From contig NZ_PPRC01000021.1 of NCBI RefSeq assembly GCF_002902565.1, positions 18,280 through 82,279 on the forward strand: a stretch of DNA of 64,000 bases. Direction: 5' to 3'. The position numbers and the translations under genes were made by a program. The notes beneath the pieces were generated by a model. It was not told where the DNA came from, ran no database searches, and worked only from the letters and a program-made list of their open reading frames with translations. Shown here in pieces: positions 49,963-61,200 of this stretch. Numbering within the stretch: position 1 is the first letter of the stretch; the number at the start of each line of letters is the position of its first letter. Source of the stretch: Staphylococcus petrasii (GTDB taxonomy: Bacteria; Bacillota; Bacilli; Staphylococcales; Staphylococcaceae).

Positions 49963-50596
49963 GAAAAAAGCACTTGAAATGATAGATGTTATAGCTGATA
50001 TGTTTCCAGATGCGGAATGTGAATTAAAACATGATAATGCCTTTGAACTTACTATCGCTGTGTTGTTGTCGGCTCAGTGTACAGATAATTTAGTTAACAA
50101 AGTGACACGTTCACTTTTCAAAAAATATAAAACACCAGAAGATTATGTAAATGTGGATATAGAAGAGTTACAAGACGATATTCGTTCAATCGGGTTATAT
50201 CGCAATAAATCTAAGAATATTAAAAAGTTATGTGAATCATTACTTGAAAAGTTTGATGGAGAAGTCCCACATACGCATAAAGAACTTGAAAGTCTAGCAG
50301 GTGTAGGGCGAAAAACAGCAAATGTAGTAATGAGTGTAGCATTTGGAGAACCGTCATTAGCGGTGGATACTCACGTAGAACGTGTTTCTAAACGTTTAGG
50401 CATTAATAGATGGAAAGATAATGTAACTCAAGTCGAAGATAGGTTATGTAGTATTATTCCAAAAGAAAGATGGAGTAAAAGTCATCATCAACTTATCTTC
50501 TTTGGACGTTACCATTGTATTGCTCGTAAACCAAAATGTGATATTTGTCCTTTACTAGAGGATTGTAGAGAAGGACAAAAGCGAATGAAAGCATAA
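49952..50596 (+). CDS. nth: Endonuclease III
   Basis: 214-residue DNA glycosylase/AP lyase for oxidised pyrimidines. The helix-hairpin-helix LAGVGRKTANVV contains Lys121; the catalytic aspartate is Asp139. The [4Fe-4S] ligands are Cys189, Cys196, Cys199 and Cys205 (C-x6-C-x2-C-x5-C). ATG at 49952 lies within the dnaD end, with GGAGAG upstream. Confidence 0.96.
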   Translation: MISKKKALEMIDVIADMFPDAECELKHDNAFELTIAVLLSAQCTDNLVNKVTRSLFKKYKTPEDYVNVDIEELQDDIRSIGLYRNKSKNIKKLCESLLEKFDGEVPHTHKELESLAGVGRKTANVVMSVAFGEPSLAVDTHVERVSKRLGINRWKDNVTQVEDRLCSIIPKERWSKSHHQLIFFGRYHCIARKPKCDICPLLEDCREGQKRMKA

Positions 50597-50615
50597 TAAA
50601 AGGAAGCTTGATATT

Positions 50616-50939
50616 ATGATCACTAAACAAGATTTTGAACCTTTAGAAGAACAATTGGATCAATTCGCAAGTAAAAGGGCGCTTAATTCAGCTGAAGCTA
50701 AACCTGTGATTGATCAGTACTTTACATTAATCATTGATTTCTTTAAACAAATTAATGAAGTAGAGGAGATAGATTTTCATCATCTTGAGAATTATCCAGT
50801 AGTTCCAATGAATTTTGAAGAACGTTACAATTATATGTTAGCCAGAAAATATCATTTTATGGGTTATAGTCAAATGAAGACATTAAAAGTGGAACTTATT
50901 AAAATGAACGCATCTTATCAAATTAGAAAAAAACGCTAA
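50616..50939 (+). CDS. YpoC-like conserved protein
   Basis: 107-residue basic/acidic mixed helical protein with a central EERYNYMLARKYHFMGYSQM segment. I do not recognise a functional motif. Its place after dnaD-nth equals that of B. subtilis ypoC, and the sequence looks like that family. Starts at ATG after AAAGGAAG, 19 bases behind nth. Confidence 0.72.
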   Translation: MITKQDFEPLEEQLDQFASKRALNSAEAKPVIDQYFTLIIDFFKQINEVEEIDFHHLENYPVVPMNFEERYNYMLARKYHFMGYSQMKTLKVELIKMNASYQIRKKR

Positions 50940-50949
50940 ATAGTATATT

Positions 50950-50982
50950 AAAAAGGCTGGGCAAACTGCCCAGCCTTTTTGT
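50950..50982. terminator. Bidirectional terminator between ypoC-like gene and pbp2
   Basis: Stem AAAAAGGCTGGGCA / TGCCCAGCCTTTTT, symmetric, serving two convergent genes. Confidence 0.95.
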
Positions 50983-51025
50983 ATAGCTATTCAACTTACT
51001 AACTATGAATAAAACTTCTATACGA

Positions 51026-53293
51026 TTATCTGTTGAAATTAAACATGTTCGCAATCGTATTGCCGTTATTATTGTTGTTATTAGCATTTGAATTATTTTG
51101 TTGTGTTGAATTATTGTTTCCAGTGTTACCAGAATTATTTGACTCACTAGAAGACTCATTTGATGATTCAGATGATGAGCTAGAGCTTCTTGATGAACCA
51201 TCACTAGAACCGTTACTACCGTAAACTTCACGAGTAGTAGTGTTGTTATCAGGGTGACCACTTACAGATAAATCATCTGCTTTAGAGCCAACAACTGAAT
51301 CAGGTTTCTTGAAGTCACCATCATTACTTGAAGTAATGTCAGACATAACATCCTCATATAAGAATTGAGGGTATTCTTGTTCAGTGTGACCTAAGAATGA
51401 GTTAGTTCCGCCTTCTTTAATTTGGCTGAATCCCATCCAAATTGACATTGTATATTTAGGTGTGAAACCGTTAATCCAAACGTCTTTCGCAGCGTTATCT
51501 GGTAAGTTGTATTGTTGGTTAATTTCTGAACCATACGTACTTGTACCAGTTTTAGCACCCATTGTTACACCTGAAACGCCATGACCATAAGCTGAACCAT
51601 AAGGTTTAAATGTACCAGTTAACATTTCAGCTAACATGTAAGATGTATAATCTTTCATAGCTTTGTGACTAGTGTGATCGAATTCAACAGTGTCACCATC
51701 AGCAGTAACAACTTTTTGGATTGAATGCGCATTGTTATAAGTACCACCATTAGCGATTGAAGCAAACGCTGAAGCTAATTGAGTAGGTGAGAACTCTGAA
51801 GCGCCACCACCTAAGATATCTGATGGGCCAAGATCATTTTGATAATCTAAACCAACTTTAGAAGCAAAGTCTTTTACTGAATCTTTACCAGCTTGAGATT
51901 GAGTTTGTTGCCAAGTTTTTAACGCTGGGATGTTGAAACTTTGTCTTAATGCATCATAAGCAGATACTCTACCATGTCCTTGACTATCATAGTTTTGGAA
52001 AGTACCGCCATCGATTTGATAACTTGATTCATCTTGGATAGCATGATTTGTTGCCCATTGCATATTTTCAATAGCTGGACCATATGCTAAGAATGGTTTT
52101 AATGATGAACCAGTTAAGTGAGCATCTGTCGCAGCATTTCGGTCAACTACATCTTTAAAGTTACGTCCACCAGAAATTGCTACAATACCACCGGATTTAC
52201 TATCAAGAATTGTTGCACCAACTTGTTGGTCATCATTTTTATAGTAATTACCGTTATTAATACGATCTTGTAATGTTTTTTGAACATCTTTATCCATATC
52301 AGTATAGATTTTAATGCCGCTTTGTAATAAATCACTTAAGTTTTTATCTTTAAAGTGTTTGTTATTCATTAATTCAGCTTTAACAAAGTTAACATAAGAA
52401 TCGTATTCTGGATCTTCATCAGTTGAACCGATTTGACGTTCTTTATTAGAACGTTTCACTAAGTTGTCTTCTAATGAAGTCTTTTTAGCTTCTTGCCACT
52501 GTTTGTCTGTAATTCTATGATGATAGTGCATTAAGTATAAAACAGTTTCTTTACGACTTTCCGCTTCTTTAGGGTTGTCGTAAATGTTGTAAAGGTTAGG
52601 AACCTGTGGTAAACCAGCTAAGTACGCTGATTCAGCTAAATTTAAATCTTTCAAATCTTTATTGAAGTAGTATTTAGCTGCAGCTTTTACACCATAAACG
52701 CCATCAGAGTAATAAATTTTGTTTAAATACATTTGGAAGATTTCATCTTTACTGTACTCTTGCTCTAGACGATATGATAAGTAAGCTTCTTGCGCTTTAC
52801 GTCCGATAGATTTTTTCTCACTTAAGAATGAACGTTTAACAACTTGTTGTGTTAACGTTGAGGCACCCTGTGAACCAAATCCACCAGTCAAGTTTTTACC
52901 AACAGCGCCAAATAAACGTTTATAGTCTAAGGCACCATGATCATAGAAACGGTTATCTTCAGTTGCTAACACGGCATTTCTCACATTCTTAGGAACATCT
53001 TTTAAATCAACATGTTCTCTTCTAGCACCATTGTCTAGTTTTTTAACCAATTCTCCATTCCTGTCATAAATTTCGGCAGGTTTAGGATCTTGTAGTTTAG
53101 ATTCATTAAATGCTGGTGCTTTCCAAGCATAATATGCAAATAATAAAATACCGAGTAAAACTAAAATGAAAAAGGCGATTAATAAAAAGCCTATAATCTT
53201 GATAATCGTTCGTTTTACATTTCTATTCTTTTTTTCTTTGGACTTCCCATTTTTCCCTTTGTTGGGCTGAGAAGATCCTTTGTTTTCCGTCAT
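51026..53293 (-). CDS. pbp2: Penicillin-binding protein 2, bifunctional class A
   Basis: 755-residue cell wall synthase. A basic cytoplasmic tail is followed by one membrane helix (about 29-56). The GT51 glycosyltransferase domain has [10 protein letters not shown] with Glu112. The transpeptidase domain has Ser396 in SSLK, SFN at 452-454 and KTG at 581-583. The last ~65 residues are Ser/Asn/Gly-rich and probably disordered. No mecA-like protein is in the window. It overlaps recU by 4 bases, recU first. Confidence 0.96.
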   Translation of the reverse strand: MTENKGSSQPNKGKNGKSKEKKNRNVKRTIIKIIGFLLIAFFILVLLGILLFAYYAWKAPAFNESKLQDPKPAEIYDRNGELVKKLDNGARREHVDLKDVPKNVRNAVLATEDNRFYDHGALDYKRLFGAVGKNLTGGFGSQGASTLTQQVVKRSFLSEKKSIGRKAQEAYLSYRLEQEYSKDEIFQMYLNKIYYSDGVYGVKAAAKYYFNKDLKDLNLAESAYLAGLPQVPNLYNIYDNPKEAESRKETVLYLMHYHHRITDKQWQEAKKTSLEDNLVKRSNKERQIGSTDEDPEYDSYVNFVKAELMNNKHFKDKNLSDLLQSGIKIYTDMDKDVQKTLQDRINNGNYYKNDDQQVGATILDSKSGGIVAISGGRNFKDVVDRNAATDAHLTGSSLKPFLAYGPAIENMQWATNHAIQDESSYQIDGGTFQNYDSQGHGRVSAYDALRQSFNIPALKTWQQTQSQAGKDSVKDFASKVGLDYQNDLGPSDILGGGASEFSPTQLASAFASIANGGTYNNAHSIQKVVTADGDTVEFDHTSHKAMKDYTSYMLAEMLTGTFKPYGSAYGHGVSGVTMGAKTGTSTYGSEINQQYNLPDNAAKDVWINGFTPKYTMSIWMGFSQIKEGGTNSFLGHTEQEYPQFLYEDVMSDITSSNDGDFKKPDSVVGSKADDLSVSGHPDNNTTTREVYGSNGSSDGSSRSSSSSSESSNESSSESNNSGNTGNNNSTQQNNSNANNNNNNGNTIANMFNFNR

Positions 53294-53916
53294 ACGCGGT
53301 CCTCACTTTCATCTAATATCAACTTATCAACAGCCTTGAGGTAATCTAATCTTGGTTGATACTGATAAGGAATATAGTAACTATTTTTTCTTATTTCTTC
53401 AACTGTTATTGATTTTTTTATTTCATTTTTATATCTTTTCCAAAAAGGTTGAAATTTAGAAAAAGGCAAAAGATATACTTCATCAAGCATTTTAAATCTT
53501 ATCAATAAAAATACAATTCCTTTCTGAAGAAATGTATTCTTCATATGTTCAACTTGATGATCATGAATATTATTTAAAGGAAAGGAAGTTTTATTTTTAG
53601 TTTCCTTTGCTTCAAAATCAATATAATAGCCTTTATAAACGCCATTATAATCAGTTGTAGAAGGGGTACGAAAGTAAGCTTCGTTTATCACGGCTTTACT
53701 TCGTTTGGGATAATGAACATTAACGATTTGAATTGGCGTAGGTTTCTTATGTATAACAGCCTTACCATGATTTAAATAATAATCGTTAGAGCGTTCAATA
53801 TCTTTTTCAAGGGACATACCACGTCCACCATACTCTATTTTACTATAAGAAGAACGAGTATTACTTCCGACGTTAGTCTTATTTTCCTTGAAAGGTTTCC
53901 CATTAGGATAATTCAT
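53290..53916 (-). CDS. recU: Holliday junction resolvase RecU
   Basis: 208 residues; cuts four-way junctions during recombination and segregation. The MNYPNGKP start and the nuclease segment [18 protein letters not shown] with the downstream HDHQVEHM are conserved. The ATG at 53916 was chosen; GTGGTG codons upstream could add four residues. recU-pbp2 is a conserved Firmicute operon linking division wall growth to chromosome processing. Confidence 0.94.
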   Translation of the reverse strand: MNYPNGKPFKENKTNVGSNTRSSYSKIEYGGRGMSLEKDIERSNDYYLNHGKAVIHKKPTPIQIVNVHYPKRSKAVINEAYFRTPSTTDYNGVYKGYYIDFEAKETKNKTSFPLNNIHDHQVEHMKNTFLQKGIVFLLIRFKMLDEVYLLPFSKFQPFWKRYKNEIKKSITVEEIRKNSYYIPYQYQPRLDYLKAVDKLILDESEDRV

Positions 53917-53953
53917 AGCCTTCACCACGCTAGTTCGTTAATAGAAACTATAA

Positions 53954-53983
53954 AATATATCTATGTACTAATGTATTCATCAA
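53954..53983 (-). promoter_or_regulatory. Promoter of recU-pbp2
   Basis: On the minus strand -35 TTGATG (53983-53978) and -10 TATATT (53959-53954) are separated by 18 bases, about 40 bases before the recU start. Confidence 0.55.
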
Positions 53984-54025
53984 AGTACTTTATATGTAAT
54001 TACTATATAACAAACTAATTTAGAA

Positions 54026-54045
54026 AATAATGAAACTTCATTATT
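54026..54045. promoter_or_regulatory. Palindrome in the recU / yppE divergent region
   Basis: AATAATGAA-AC-TTCATTATT is a perfect 9+2+9 inverted repeat, operator-like and too compact for a hairpin. The rest of the gene-free interval 53917-54218 is AT-rich promoter sequence; I see no small gene or RNA in it. Confidence 0.45.
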
Positions 54046-54218
54046 AACCTTCTCTATTTTAACGTGCTTTAACTATGAAAACAATATGTGACTGAATTTG
54101 TAAGGTATACGCAACATTAATGAAAGAATTCTAGAAAGTGCCAAACTTTTGTTGATTTCATACTACATGACGGTCGGAATGAATTATGATAAATTAAATC
54201 AGTGTAGGAGGCATCTTC

Positions 54219-54554
54219 ATGGAGAAAGTTGTAAAAGAACTATTGAAAGAACTTCAATATATTGAAACGCATTATAATGAAGTTAAAACAACAGGTGAAG
54301 ATTTTAATTTTTATCAGAAAGTTGTTCCATATACTCAATATATTGATGGTATATTGAATGAGTTAATTCAATATAAAGACGACATCATACAATTGCCTTA
54401 TATGAATGATAGGAAATTCAATTTATTGGTAAACAATATTAAAGAATTATCAGTAGATTGTCATTTCCATAGAACCAGCAGAAAACTTTTCACTGAAAAA
54501 TTTAAAGCTGCTAATTATGATTTAAACTATTTACTTGAATACAATAAAGAATAG
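54219..54554 (+). CDS. DUF1798 (YppE-like) protein
   Basis: 111-residue helical protein with the DUF1798 pattern (HYNEV.TTGEDFNFYQKVVPY near 18-38 and HFHRTSRKLF near 78-88). B. subtilis YppE has the same neighbours (ypsA, gpsB). Function unknown. ATG at 54219 after TAGGAGG. It leads the yppE-ypsA-gpsB run. Confidence 0.82.
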   Translation: MEKVVKELLKELQYIETHYNEVKTTGEDFNFYQKVVPYTQYIDGILNELIQYKDDIIQLPYMNDRKFNLLVNNIKELSVDCHFHRTSRKLFTEKFKAANYDLNYLLEYNKE

Positions 54555-54566
54555 AGTGATTTGTAC

Positions 54567-55130
54567 TTGAAGACACTATATGTTACGGGATATAAATCTT
54601 TTGAATTAAATATTTTTAAAGATGATATGCCTGAAGTGAAATATCTTAAAGCATTCATTAAACATAAGTTATTACAATATATTGATGAAGGACTTGAATG
54701 GGTATTAATTCAAGGTCAAATTGGGATTGAACTTTGGGCAGCTGAAGTTGTTCTTGATTTAAAACAAACTTATCCTGAGTTAAAACTCGGTATAATTACT
54801 CCTTTTTACGGACATACTTCAAAGTGGAATGAAGTTAATCAAGCAAAGTATAATAGTATTGTAGAAAAAGCAGACTTTCTTGAAAGTGTCCATCACACTG
54901 AATATGAAGGACCTTTTCAATTTAAACAAACAGATCAATTTATGCTTGATCATACAGATATGACGTTACTAATATACGATGATGAACAAGAGGCAAGTCC
55001 CAAGTTCTTCAAGAGGATGTTAGTTGATTTTATGGATAAAACAAACTATACTTGTGATATTGTTGCATTTGATGAACTCACTGCTTTTATAAATGATTTA
55101 CAGTGGGAACAAGATCAAAGTTTCGAATGA
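54567..55130 (+). CDS. ypsA: YpsA, SLOG-family (DUF1273) cell division-linked protein
   Basis: 187 residues with a SLOG/Rossmann-like fold, which in related proteins binds nucleotide-type ligands; the segment [14 protein letters not shown] (about 51-64) is the binding loop. YpsA is reported to affect cell division in B. subtilis and S. aureus, consistent with the next gene being gpsB. Starts at TTG 54567 with GAGTGA seven bases upstream; TTG 54561 is less well spaced. Confidence 0.88.
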   Translation: MKTLYVTGYKSFELNIFKDDMPEVKYLKAFIKHKLLQYIDEGLEWVLIQGQIGIELWAAEVVLDLKQTYPELKLGIITPFYGHTSKWNEVNQAKYNSIVEKADFLESVHHTEYEGPFQFKQTDQFMLDHTDMTLLIYDDEQEASPKFFKRMLVDFMDKTNYTCDIVAFDELTAFINDLQWEQDQSFE

Positions 55131-55140
55131 GGTGGAAAAA

Positions 55141-55476
55141 ATGGCAGATGTTTCTTTAAAGCTTTCAGCAAAAGATATCTATGAAAAAGACTTTGAAAAA
55201 ACGATGGCACGTGGCTATCGTCGTGAAGAAGTTGATGCTTTTTTAGACGATATTATTACTGATTATCAAAAAATGGCTGATTTAAATAACGAAGTAGTTA
55301 AATTATCTGAAGAAAATAATAAACTAAGAAAAGAAGTAGAAGATTTAAGATTACGAGTAGCGACATCTAGACCTTCTGATAACAAATCATTCTCTTCAAA
55401 CAATACAAGTTCATCGAATAACGTAGATATTCTAAAAAGAATTTCAAATCTTGAAAAAGCAGTATTTGGCAAATAA
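55141..55476 (+). CDS. gpsB: Cell division protein GpsB
   Basis: 111-residue DivIVA-family adaptor. The N-terminal lipid/PBP-binding coiled coil (about 5-70) contains the [15 protein letters not shown] motif. A Ser/Asn linker leads to the C-terminal trimerising helix. GpsB brings wall synthases to the septum, and pbp2 is a neighbour. ATG 55141 with GAGGTGG. Confidence 0.95.
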   Translation: MADVSLKLSAKDIYEKDFEKTMARGYRREEVDAFLDDIITDYQKMADLNNEVVKLSEENNKLRKEVEDLRLRVATSRPSDNKSFSSNNTSSSNNVDILKRISNLEKAVFGK

Positions 55477-55564
55477 TCATTAAGCAGTAACTATTTAAAG
55501 TACAAGCAACTTTGCTAGTATGTTTTAAAAGTAAAAAATATCTGTTATAGTTTTTAAATATGTG

Positions 55565-55570
55565 TTATAA
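55565..55570 (+). promoter_or_regulatory. -10 box of the rnpB promoter
   Basis: TATAAT ten bases before the mature RNA, with a poor -35 match (CTGTTA) 17 bases upstream. Confidence 0.65.
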
Positions 55571-55579
55571 TCGCAAAAG

Positions 55580-55975
55580 TGATATTTTGGGTAATCGCTA
55601 TAGAAATATAGAGGAAAGTCCATGCTCACACAGTCTGAGATGACTGTAGTGTTCGTGCTTGATGAAACAATAAATCAAGGCATTAATTTGACGGCAACGA
55701 AATAGCCTAAGTCTTTAGATATGGCTAGAATAGTTTGAAAGTGCCACAGTGACGTAGCTTTTATAGAAATATAAAAGGTGGAACGCGGTAAACCCCTCGA
55801 GTGAGCAATCCAAATTAGGTAGGAGCACTTGTTTAGCGGAATTCAACGTATAAACGAGACGTCTTTATTCGCATAATAAAGATATGTAGACAGATGGTTA
55901 CCACCAGAGTACCAGTACAACTAGTGTACGTTATGAGTACAACGGTACAGAACATGGCTTACAGAAATATCATTG
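55580..55975 (+). ncRNA. rnpB: RNase P RNA, Bacillus type
   Basis: Catalytic RNA that removes tRNA 5' leaders. The universally conserved GAGGAAAGTCCATGCTCAC is present near 55610, as are GGTGGAACGCGGTAAACCCC and the 3' conserved region near ACAGAACATGGCTTACAG. The ends pair as TGATATT (55580-55586) with AATATCA (55966-55972), forming P1. The length of about 395 fits the type B RNA. The exact 3' end is estimated. Confidence 0.95.
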
Positions 55976-55983
55976 ACTAGTTT

Positions 55984-56014
55984 AGCTCTCCCATTAGAAG
56001 GAGAGCTTTTTTCT
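55984..56014 (+). terminator. Terminator of rnpB
   Basis: Stem AGCTCTCC / GGAGAGCT followed by TTTTTTC. Confidence 0.95.
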
Positions 56015-56096
56015 TTCTTACAATTTATACTTATACATATATGATTTAAACTCTGTTAACATATAACATAACAATATTGACAAAGGAGACAAACCA

Positions 56097-57230
56097 ATGT
56101 TCCAATTATTAGCAGTATGTCCAATGGGATTAGAAGCAGTCGTTGCAAAAGAAATCCAAGAACTTGGCTATGAAACACAGGTAGAAAATGGGCGTATCTT
56201 TTTTGAAGGAGATGCGAAAGCTATTGTTAAATGTAACTTATGGTTGCGAACTGCTGATCGACTTAAAATCGTCGTAGGTAGATTTAATGCCAAAACATTT
56301 GATGAATTGTTTGAAAAAACAAAAGCTTTACCATGGGAAGATATTATTGATAAAGAAGGTCAATTTCCTGTACAAGGACGAAGCGTCAAATCTACGCTTT
56401 ACAGTGTGCCAGACTGCCAAGCTATTACTAAGAAAGCCATTGTTGAACGTTTAAAACATGCTTATAACGAAAAAGGCTGGTTAAATGAAAGTGGCGCTAA
56501 ATACCCTGTAGAAGTAGCTATTTTAAAAGATAATGTGTTACTTACAATTGATACATCAGGTTCAGGGCTAAATAGACGTGGATATCGTATTGCTCAAGGT
56601 GAAGCACCAATCAAAGAAACATTGGCAGCAAGTTTAGTAAGACTTGCAAATTGGAAAGGTGATACACCATTCATTGATCCATTCTGTGGTTCAGGAACTA
56701 TTGCTATTGAAGCATGTTTAATTGCTCAAAATATCGCGCCTGGATTTAACCGCGAATTCGTTTCTGAAGAATGGAACATTATGCCACCTAACATTTATGA
56801 TGAAATGCGAGATGAGGCTGACAAACAAGCTGATTATGATAAAGACATCCAAGTCTTTGCTTCTGATATTGATCCAGAAATGGTTGAAATAGCTAAACGT
56901 AATGCAGAAGAAGTAGGCTTAGGTGATATTATTCAGTTTAGCGTTAAAGACGTGAATACATTAACGATTGATACAGAAGAACCAGTTGCTTTAGTAGGTA
57001 ACCCACCATATGGGGAACGTATTGGCGATAGAGATGAAGTTGAAGAAATGTACCGCTATATTGGAAAATTAATGAAACAACATCCTTATTTATCTACTTA
57101 TATTTTAACTAGCAATAAAGAATTCGAATATCTTGTTAATAAAAAAGCAACTAAACGACGCAAATTATTCAATGGTTATATTGAATGTACGTATTATCAA
57201 TATTGGGGTCAAAAACCTGCAAAAAATTAA
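56097..57230 (+). CDS. THUMP-domain class I rRNA methyltransferase (YpsC/RlmL-like)
   Basis: 377 residues. A ferredoxin-like plus THUMP RNA-binding module (about 1-160) precedes a Rossmann methyltransferase with the SAM motif DPFCGSGTIAIEA (near 197-209) and motif IV NPPYGER. The NPPY form indicates N-methylation of a base, and relatives modify guanines of 23S rRNA. The exact target is inferred. ATG at 56097 after AAAGGAG. Confidence 0.87.
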   Translation: MFQLLAVCPMGLEAVVAKEIQELGYETQVENGRIFFEGDAKAIVKCNLWLRTADRLKIVVGRFNAKTFDELFEKTKALPWEDIIDKEGQFPVQGRSVKSTLYSVPDCQAITKKAIVERLKHAYNEKGWLNESGAKYPVEVAILKDNVLLTIDTSGSGLNRRGYRIAQGEAPIKETLAASLVRLANWKGDTPFIDPFCGSGTIAIEACLIAQNIAPGFNREFVSEEWNIMPPNIYDEMRDEADKQADYDKDIQVFASDIDPEMVEIAKRNAEEVGLGDIIQFSVKDVNTLTIDTEEPVALVGNPPYGERIGDRDEVEEMYRYIGKLMKQHPYLSTYILTSNKEFEYLVNKKATKRRKLFNGYIECTYYQYWGQKPAKN

Positions 57231-57340
57231 TAGTTAACCCATAAATATAAATAACTCATTTTTCAAGTTTAGTTTTTATTAAATTTGTAAATTTACTTTA
57301 ATTTATTAGAAAATATTTAATTAATTTAAACAATTTATTA

Positions 57341-57384
57341 GCGCTCTTATTATGACTGATGTAAAGTGATAATAAGAGTGTTTT
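57341..57384 (+). terminator. Terminator after the methyltransferase gene
   Basis: Stem CTCTTATTAT / ATAATAAGAG followed by TGTTTTAA. Confidence 0.8.
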
Positions 57385-57434
57385 AACATTTAACTACATA
57401 CATATAAATTACATCTTAGTGAGGAGAGAGAAAT

Positions 57435-58073
57435 ATGCAAACTGTTTTAATTATAGGCGCAAACGGTAAAGTTTCTATAGAGGCAACTAAAATATTTTTA
57501 GAAGATACTTCATTTAATGTGGATTTATTTTTAAGAAATGCACATCGTATCCCTGATTATGCATCTAATCGTATTACTGTATTTGAAGGGGACGCAAAAA
57601 ATGAAGAAGACTTAGAAAAAGCATTAGATAAAGTCGACGTCGTCTTCGCTAGTTTATCAGGTTCACTGGATATTGAAGCTGATGCTATCGTTAAAGCAAT
57701 GACTAAAAAAGGCGTAAAACGCTTAATTTTTATTGCAGCGCCAGGAATTTACAATGAGTTGCCAACAAAATTTAATGAATTTAATAAAGAACAATTTGGC
57801 GAGAAATTAGATAAATACCGAAAAGCTGCAGATATTATCGAAGCTTCAGATTTAGATTATACAATCATTCGCCCAGCTTGGTTAACTTTCAAAAATGAAT
57901 CAGATTATGAAATTACATCTAAAGATACTGAGTTCAAAGGTACAGAAGTATCAAGACGTAGTATTGCAAATTTAGCTGTTCGTATTGCTAAAAATCCTGA
58001 ACTTTATTCAAGAGACAATATAGGTGTTAATAAACCTAACACAGATGGCGATAAGCCAGCTTGGTTTAATTAA
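57435..58073 (+). CDS. NAD(P)H-binding SDR-like protein (NmrA type)
   Basis: 212 residues with an atypical short-chain dehydrogenase fold. The dinucleotide motif is GANGKVS (8-14), where the usual last glycine is serine. The later DYTIIRPAWLT segment is typical of NmrA/YwnB-like proteins, which often lack the catalytic tyrosine. An oxidoreductase or redox-sensing role is possible but unproven. ATG after GAGGAGAG. Confidence 0.78.
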   Translation: MQTVLIIGANGKVSIEATKIFLEDTSFNVDLFLRNAHRIPDYASNRITVFEGDAKNEEDLEKALDKVDVVFASLSGSLDIEADAIVKAMTKKGVKRLIFIAAPGIYNELPTKFNEFNKEQFGEKLDKYRKAADIIEASDLDYTIIRPAWLTFKNESDYEITSKDTEFKGTEVSRRSIANLAVRIAKNPELYSRDNIGVNKPNTDGDKPAWFN

Positions 58074-58246
58074 AGTTCTATTTATATTTTTTATAATTTA
58101 TGAGTGTGATAAAATTTAATAAATGATTTCAAAAGTATTGATTTACTTTTGCGATCACTTTCTATTAATAGGGTTATAATTCTTTGATGATTTATAACCT
58201 TACTTTTTTATTATTTTCAGAACGTTTGAAATAAAGGGGATTAGGC

Positions 58247-61200
58247 ATGTCGAATACTGAACAATTAGATATTTTATATAAATTAAAAAAAGAAGTTGAA
58301 AAATCAAACAATACGGCGTTAGTACATACAATCAATCAAGTCATCAAAAAAGTTTATTTAAATCAATATACCGCTTCTTTCGTGGGACATTTTTCTGCAG
58401 GTAAATCTACATTGATTAACTTATTACTTGAACAGAATATTTTACCAAGTTCTCCCGTACCAACAACAAGTAATACAGCTATCGTTTCTGTATCAGATCA
58501 AGAAGAGATTATTGCTAATCTTGAACATCAACAGTATACAAAGTTAAAAACTTATGATGAAGTGAAACAAATGAATCGCTTAAATGTTGATGTCGAATCT
58601 GTAGAAATTAAATTTCCTTCTACAAAGTTTCATAACGGGTTTACTTTACAAGATACACCTGGGGTCGACTCAAATGTAGCGACACACCAAACGACGACCG
58701 AACAGTTCATGTATACAAGTAATATTTTGTTTTATACAGTGGATTATAATCACGTTCAATCTGCGCTTAATTTTCAATTTATGAAACGCATGAATGATGT
58801 TGGAATCCCTGTTATTTTCATCATTAACCAAATTGATAAACATAATGAAGATGAAATTTCTTTTGCTACTTTTAAAGAAAGAGTGAATAAATCAATTGCA
58901 GATTGGGATATCAAATTGACTAAAATCTTCTACGTGTCTAAATTTGATCATCCTGAAAATGAAATCAATCAACTATCTGACTATTTAGTAGACAAAGATA
59001 ATCATCGTGAACCTATAGAAGATTACGTGAAACGTACGGTTAAATTTATCACAGATGCACAACTCGGTTATATCCAAAATGAAATACAAGATATTCTTGA
59101 AGAATTGAATATTAATGAAGATGAGTTTGAACAAGCATATTCAAAATTCCAACAGAATCAAGCTGTGAGTGAAGAAGCACGTTTATTAAATAATCCTGAT
59201 CAGTTGTTAAGCTTTTTAAAACAAAAACGTAAAGACATTCTTGAAAATGCCTACATCATGACACATGATATGCGTGAAGATATTCGACATTATCTTGAAA
59301 GTATGGCTTCAGACTTTAAAGTAGGCGGCCTTTTAAATAAAAAGAAAAAGAAACTAGAAGAACAAGAGCAACGCTTAGCAATCGTTACTGAAAAATTGCA
59401 AGACAAAGTTAATCAACAAATACGCCAACCTTTAAGAGAAGATATGTCGTTTTTAACGCGCTTTATCAATAATAGTGAAGTAAACAAAGAAATATTGAAT
59501 CAACATTACGAAATTAATAATGAATTGATTTCAAATTTATATCAGCCTCAAACGAGTATCAGTAATACGTATGTATTAACGTTTAGTGATGAAGTTAAAA
59601 AAGCTATTAACAATTATGTAGAGAAAGAATCTAATCCATTATTCGATAAAACCATTAACAATACACAGGCGACAGGCCTAACAAATACAGAAGATGAAGA
59701 TATGCAAATCTATGAACGTTTCATAGAGCTAAAGAATTTGAAAGAGTCTTTAACAACTGAGAATTATCGTCATTATTATATCCATATGGAAGATTCTTTA
59801 GATAAGTTAATAGGGCGAACTGAAGCCAACTATCAATTTAAAGATGAGACTCAAGGTGAATCAAGTGAAGCTCAGTTTGATGAAAATGAAGCAACTCAAT
59901 CATCAACAACGAATGAGGTTGATATTAAACAAGCTTTAGAATTAGTTGAGCCAGTGCCATTATTTGATAGAACGAAAAAAGATATTCAAGATACATTAAC
60001 TCGCTTAGATAATAAAATCGTTAAAATTGGCGTGTTTGGTACGTTTAGTGCAGGTAAAAGTAGTTTAATCAATGCTTTACTTGGTGGTCAATATTTAGTG
60101 AGTTCTCCAAATCCAACAACAGCAGCTACGACAGAATTATCTTATGGCGAAGACAGTAAAATCACTTTAAAAACACAAGAACAATTACTTGAAGAGTTAA
60201 ATCAACTTATTGAATATCACAATATTTCATTTAATTCTTTAGAGGAATTTATTAATAGTGATGTTACTTCATTGAAACAACAGTTAGAAAAAAATCAATT
60301 AGCTTTTGTTAATGCGGTTGAAAAGCATTATGCACTTTATCAAGATATGGTAAATGAAGCCATTACGCATGAAATTTCACAAGAAGATATTAAAAAGTGG
60401 AGCGCAGAAGACGAATACGCTACCTTTGTTAAAACTGTTCACATCAACTTACCACTTGAATGGTTAAAAGGTAAAATCATCGTAGATTCACTAGGCTTAC
60501 ATTCAAACAACCAACGTCATACAAATGAAACTGAACAAATTTTAACTTCTTCAGATTTAATTTTATATGTAAGTTACTTTAATCATTCATTTACAGATAA
60601 CGATAAAGCTTTCATTGAACATATGAAAGATATGAATCAATTGAATGAAAACCAAGCCTTTAAAATGGTTATCAACGCAATTGATTTAGCAGAAAATGAA
60701 GAAGATGTTAAAGCCGTAAAAGATTACGTTGCTGATGCTTTAAACCAAGTTAACTTAAACTCTGAGATATTCGGTGTATCAAGTAGACGTGCACTTAAAG
60801 ATTATGATGAAGGTATTTCACAATTACGTGAGAGTATTCAACACTTTGTAGAAGTAGAATCTAACACCATTTTAGAGCAACAAATGATTAAACAACTTGA
60901 ACAAATGAGTCAATCGTTCGATCAAATGATTGAAGAATTCCAAACAAATCAATCATTAATCAGTGAACGACAAGATAAACTTAAATCTTATCAACATGAA
61001 CAACGTCTTCCAAACCAATTGTTAATGACAAGTGAGCAACATACTAATAATGAAGTTGAAGACCAAATTTATCACTTAAATGGACGCTTAAAGTTACAAT
61101 TATTGGATGATGTTAAAAGTGTATTCAATAGTCAAATGACGCAGAATAACGATTTCAATCAAGAAAAGAAAATTTCAGCTAAGACATTCTTAGATCAAAT

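Noticed and set aside
51033..51261. Open frames on both strands at the pbp2 3' end
   Set aside because: They are by-products of the Ser/Asn-rich C-terminal tail of PBP2.
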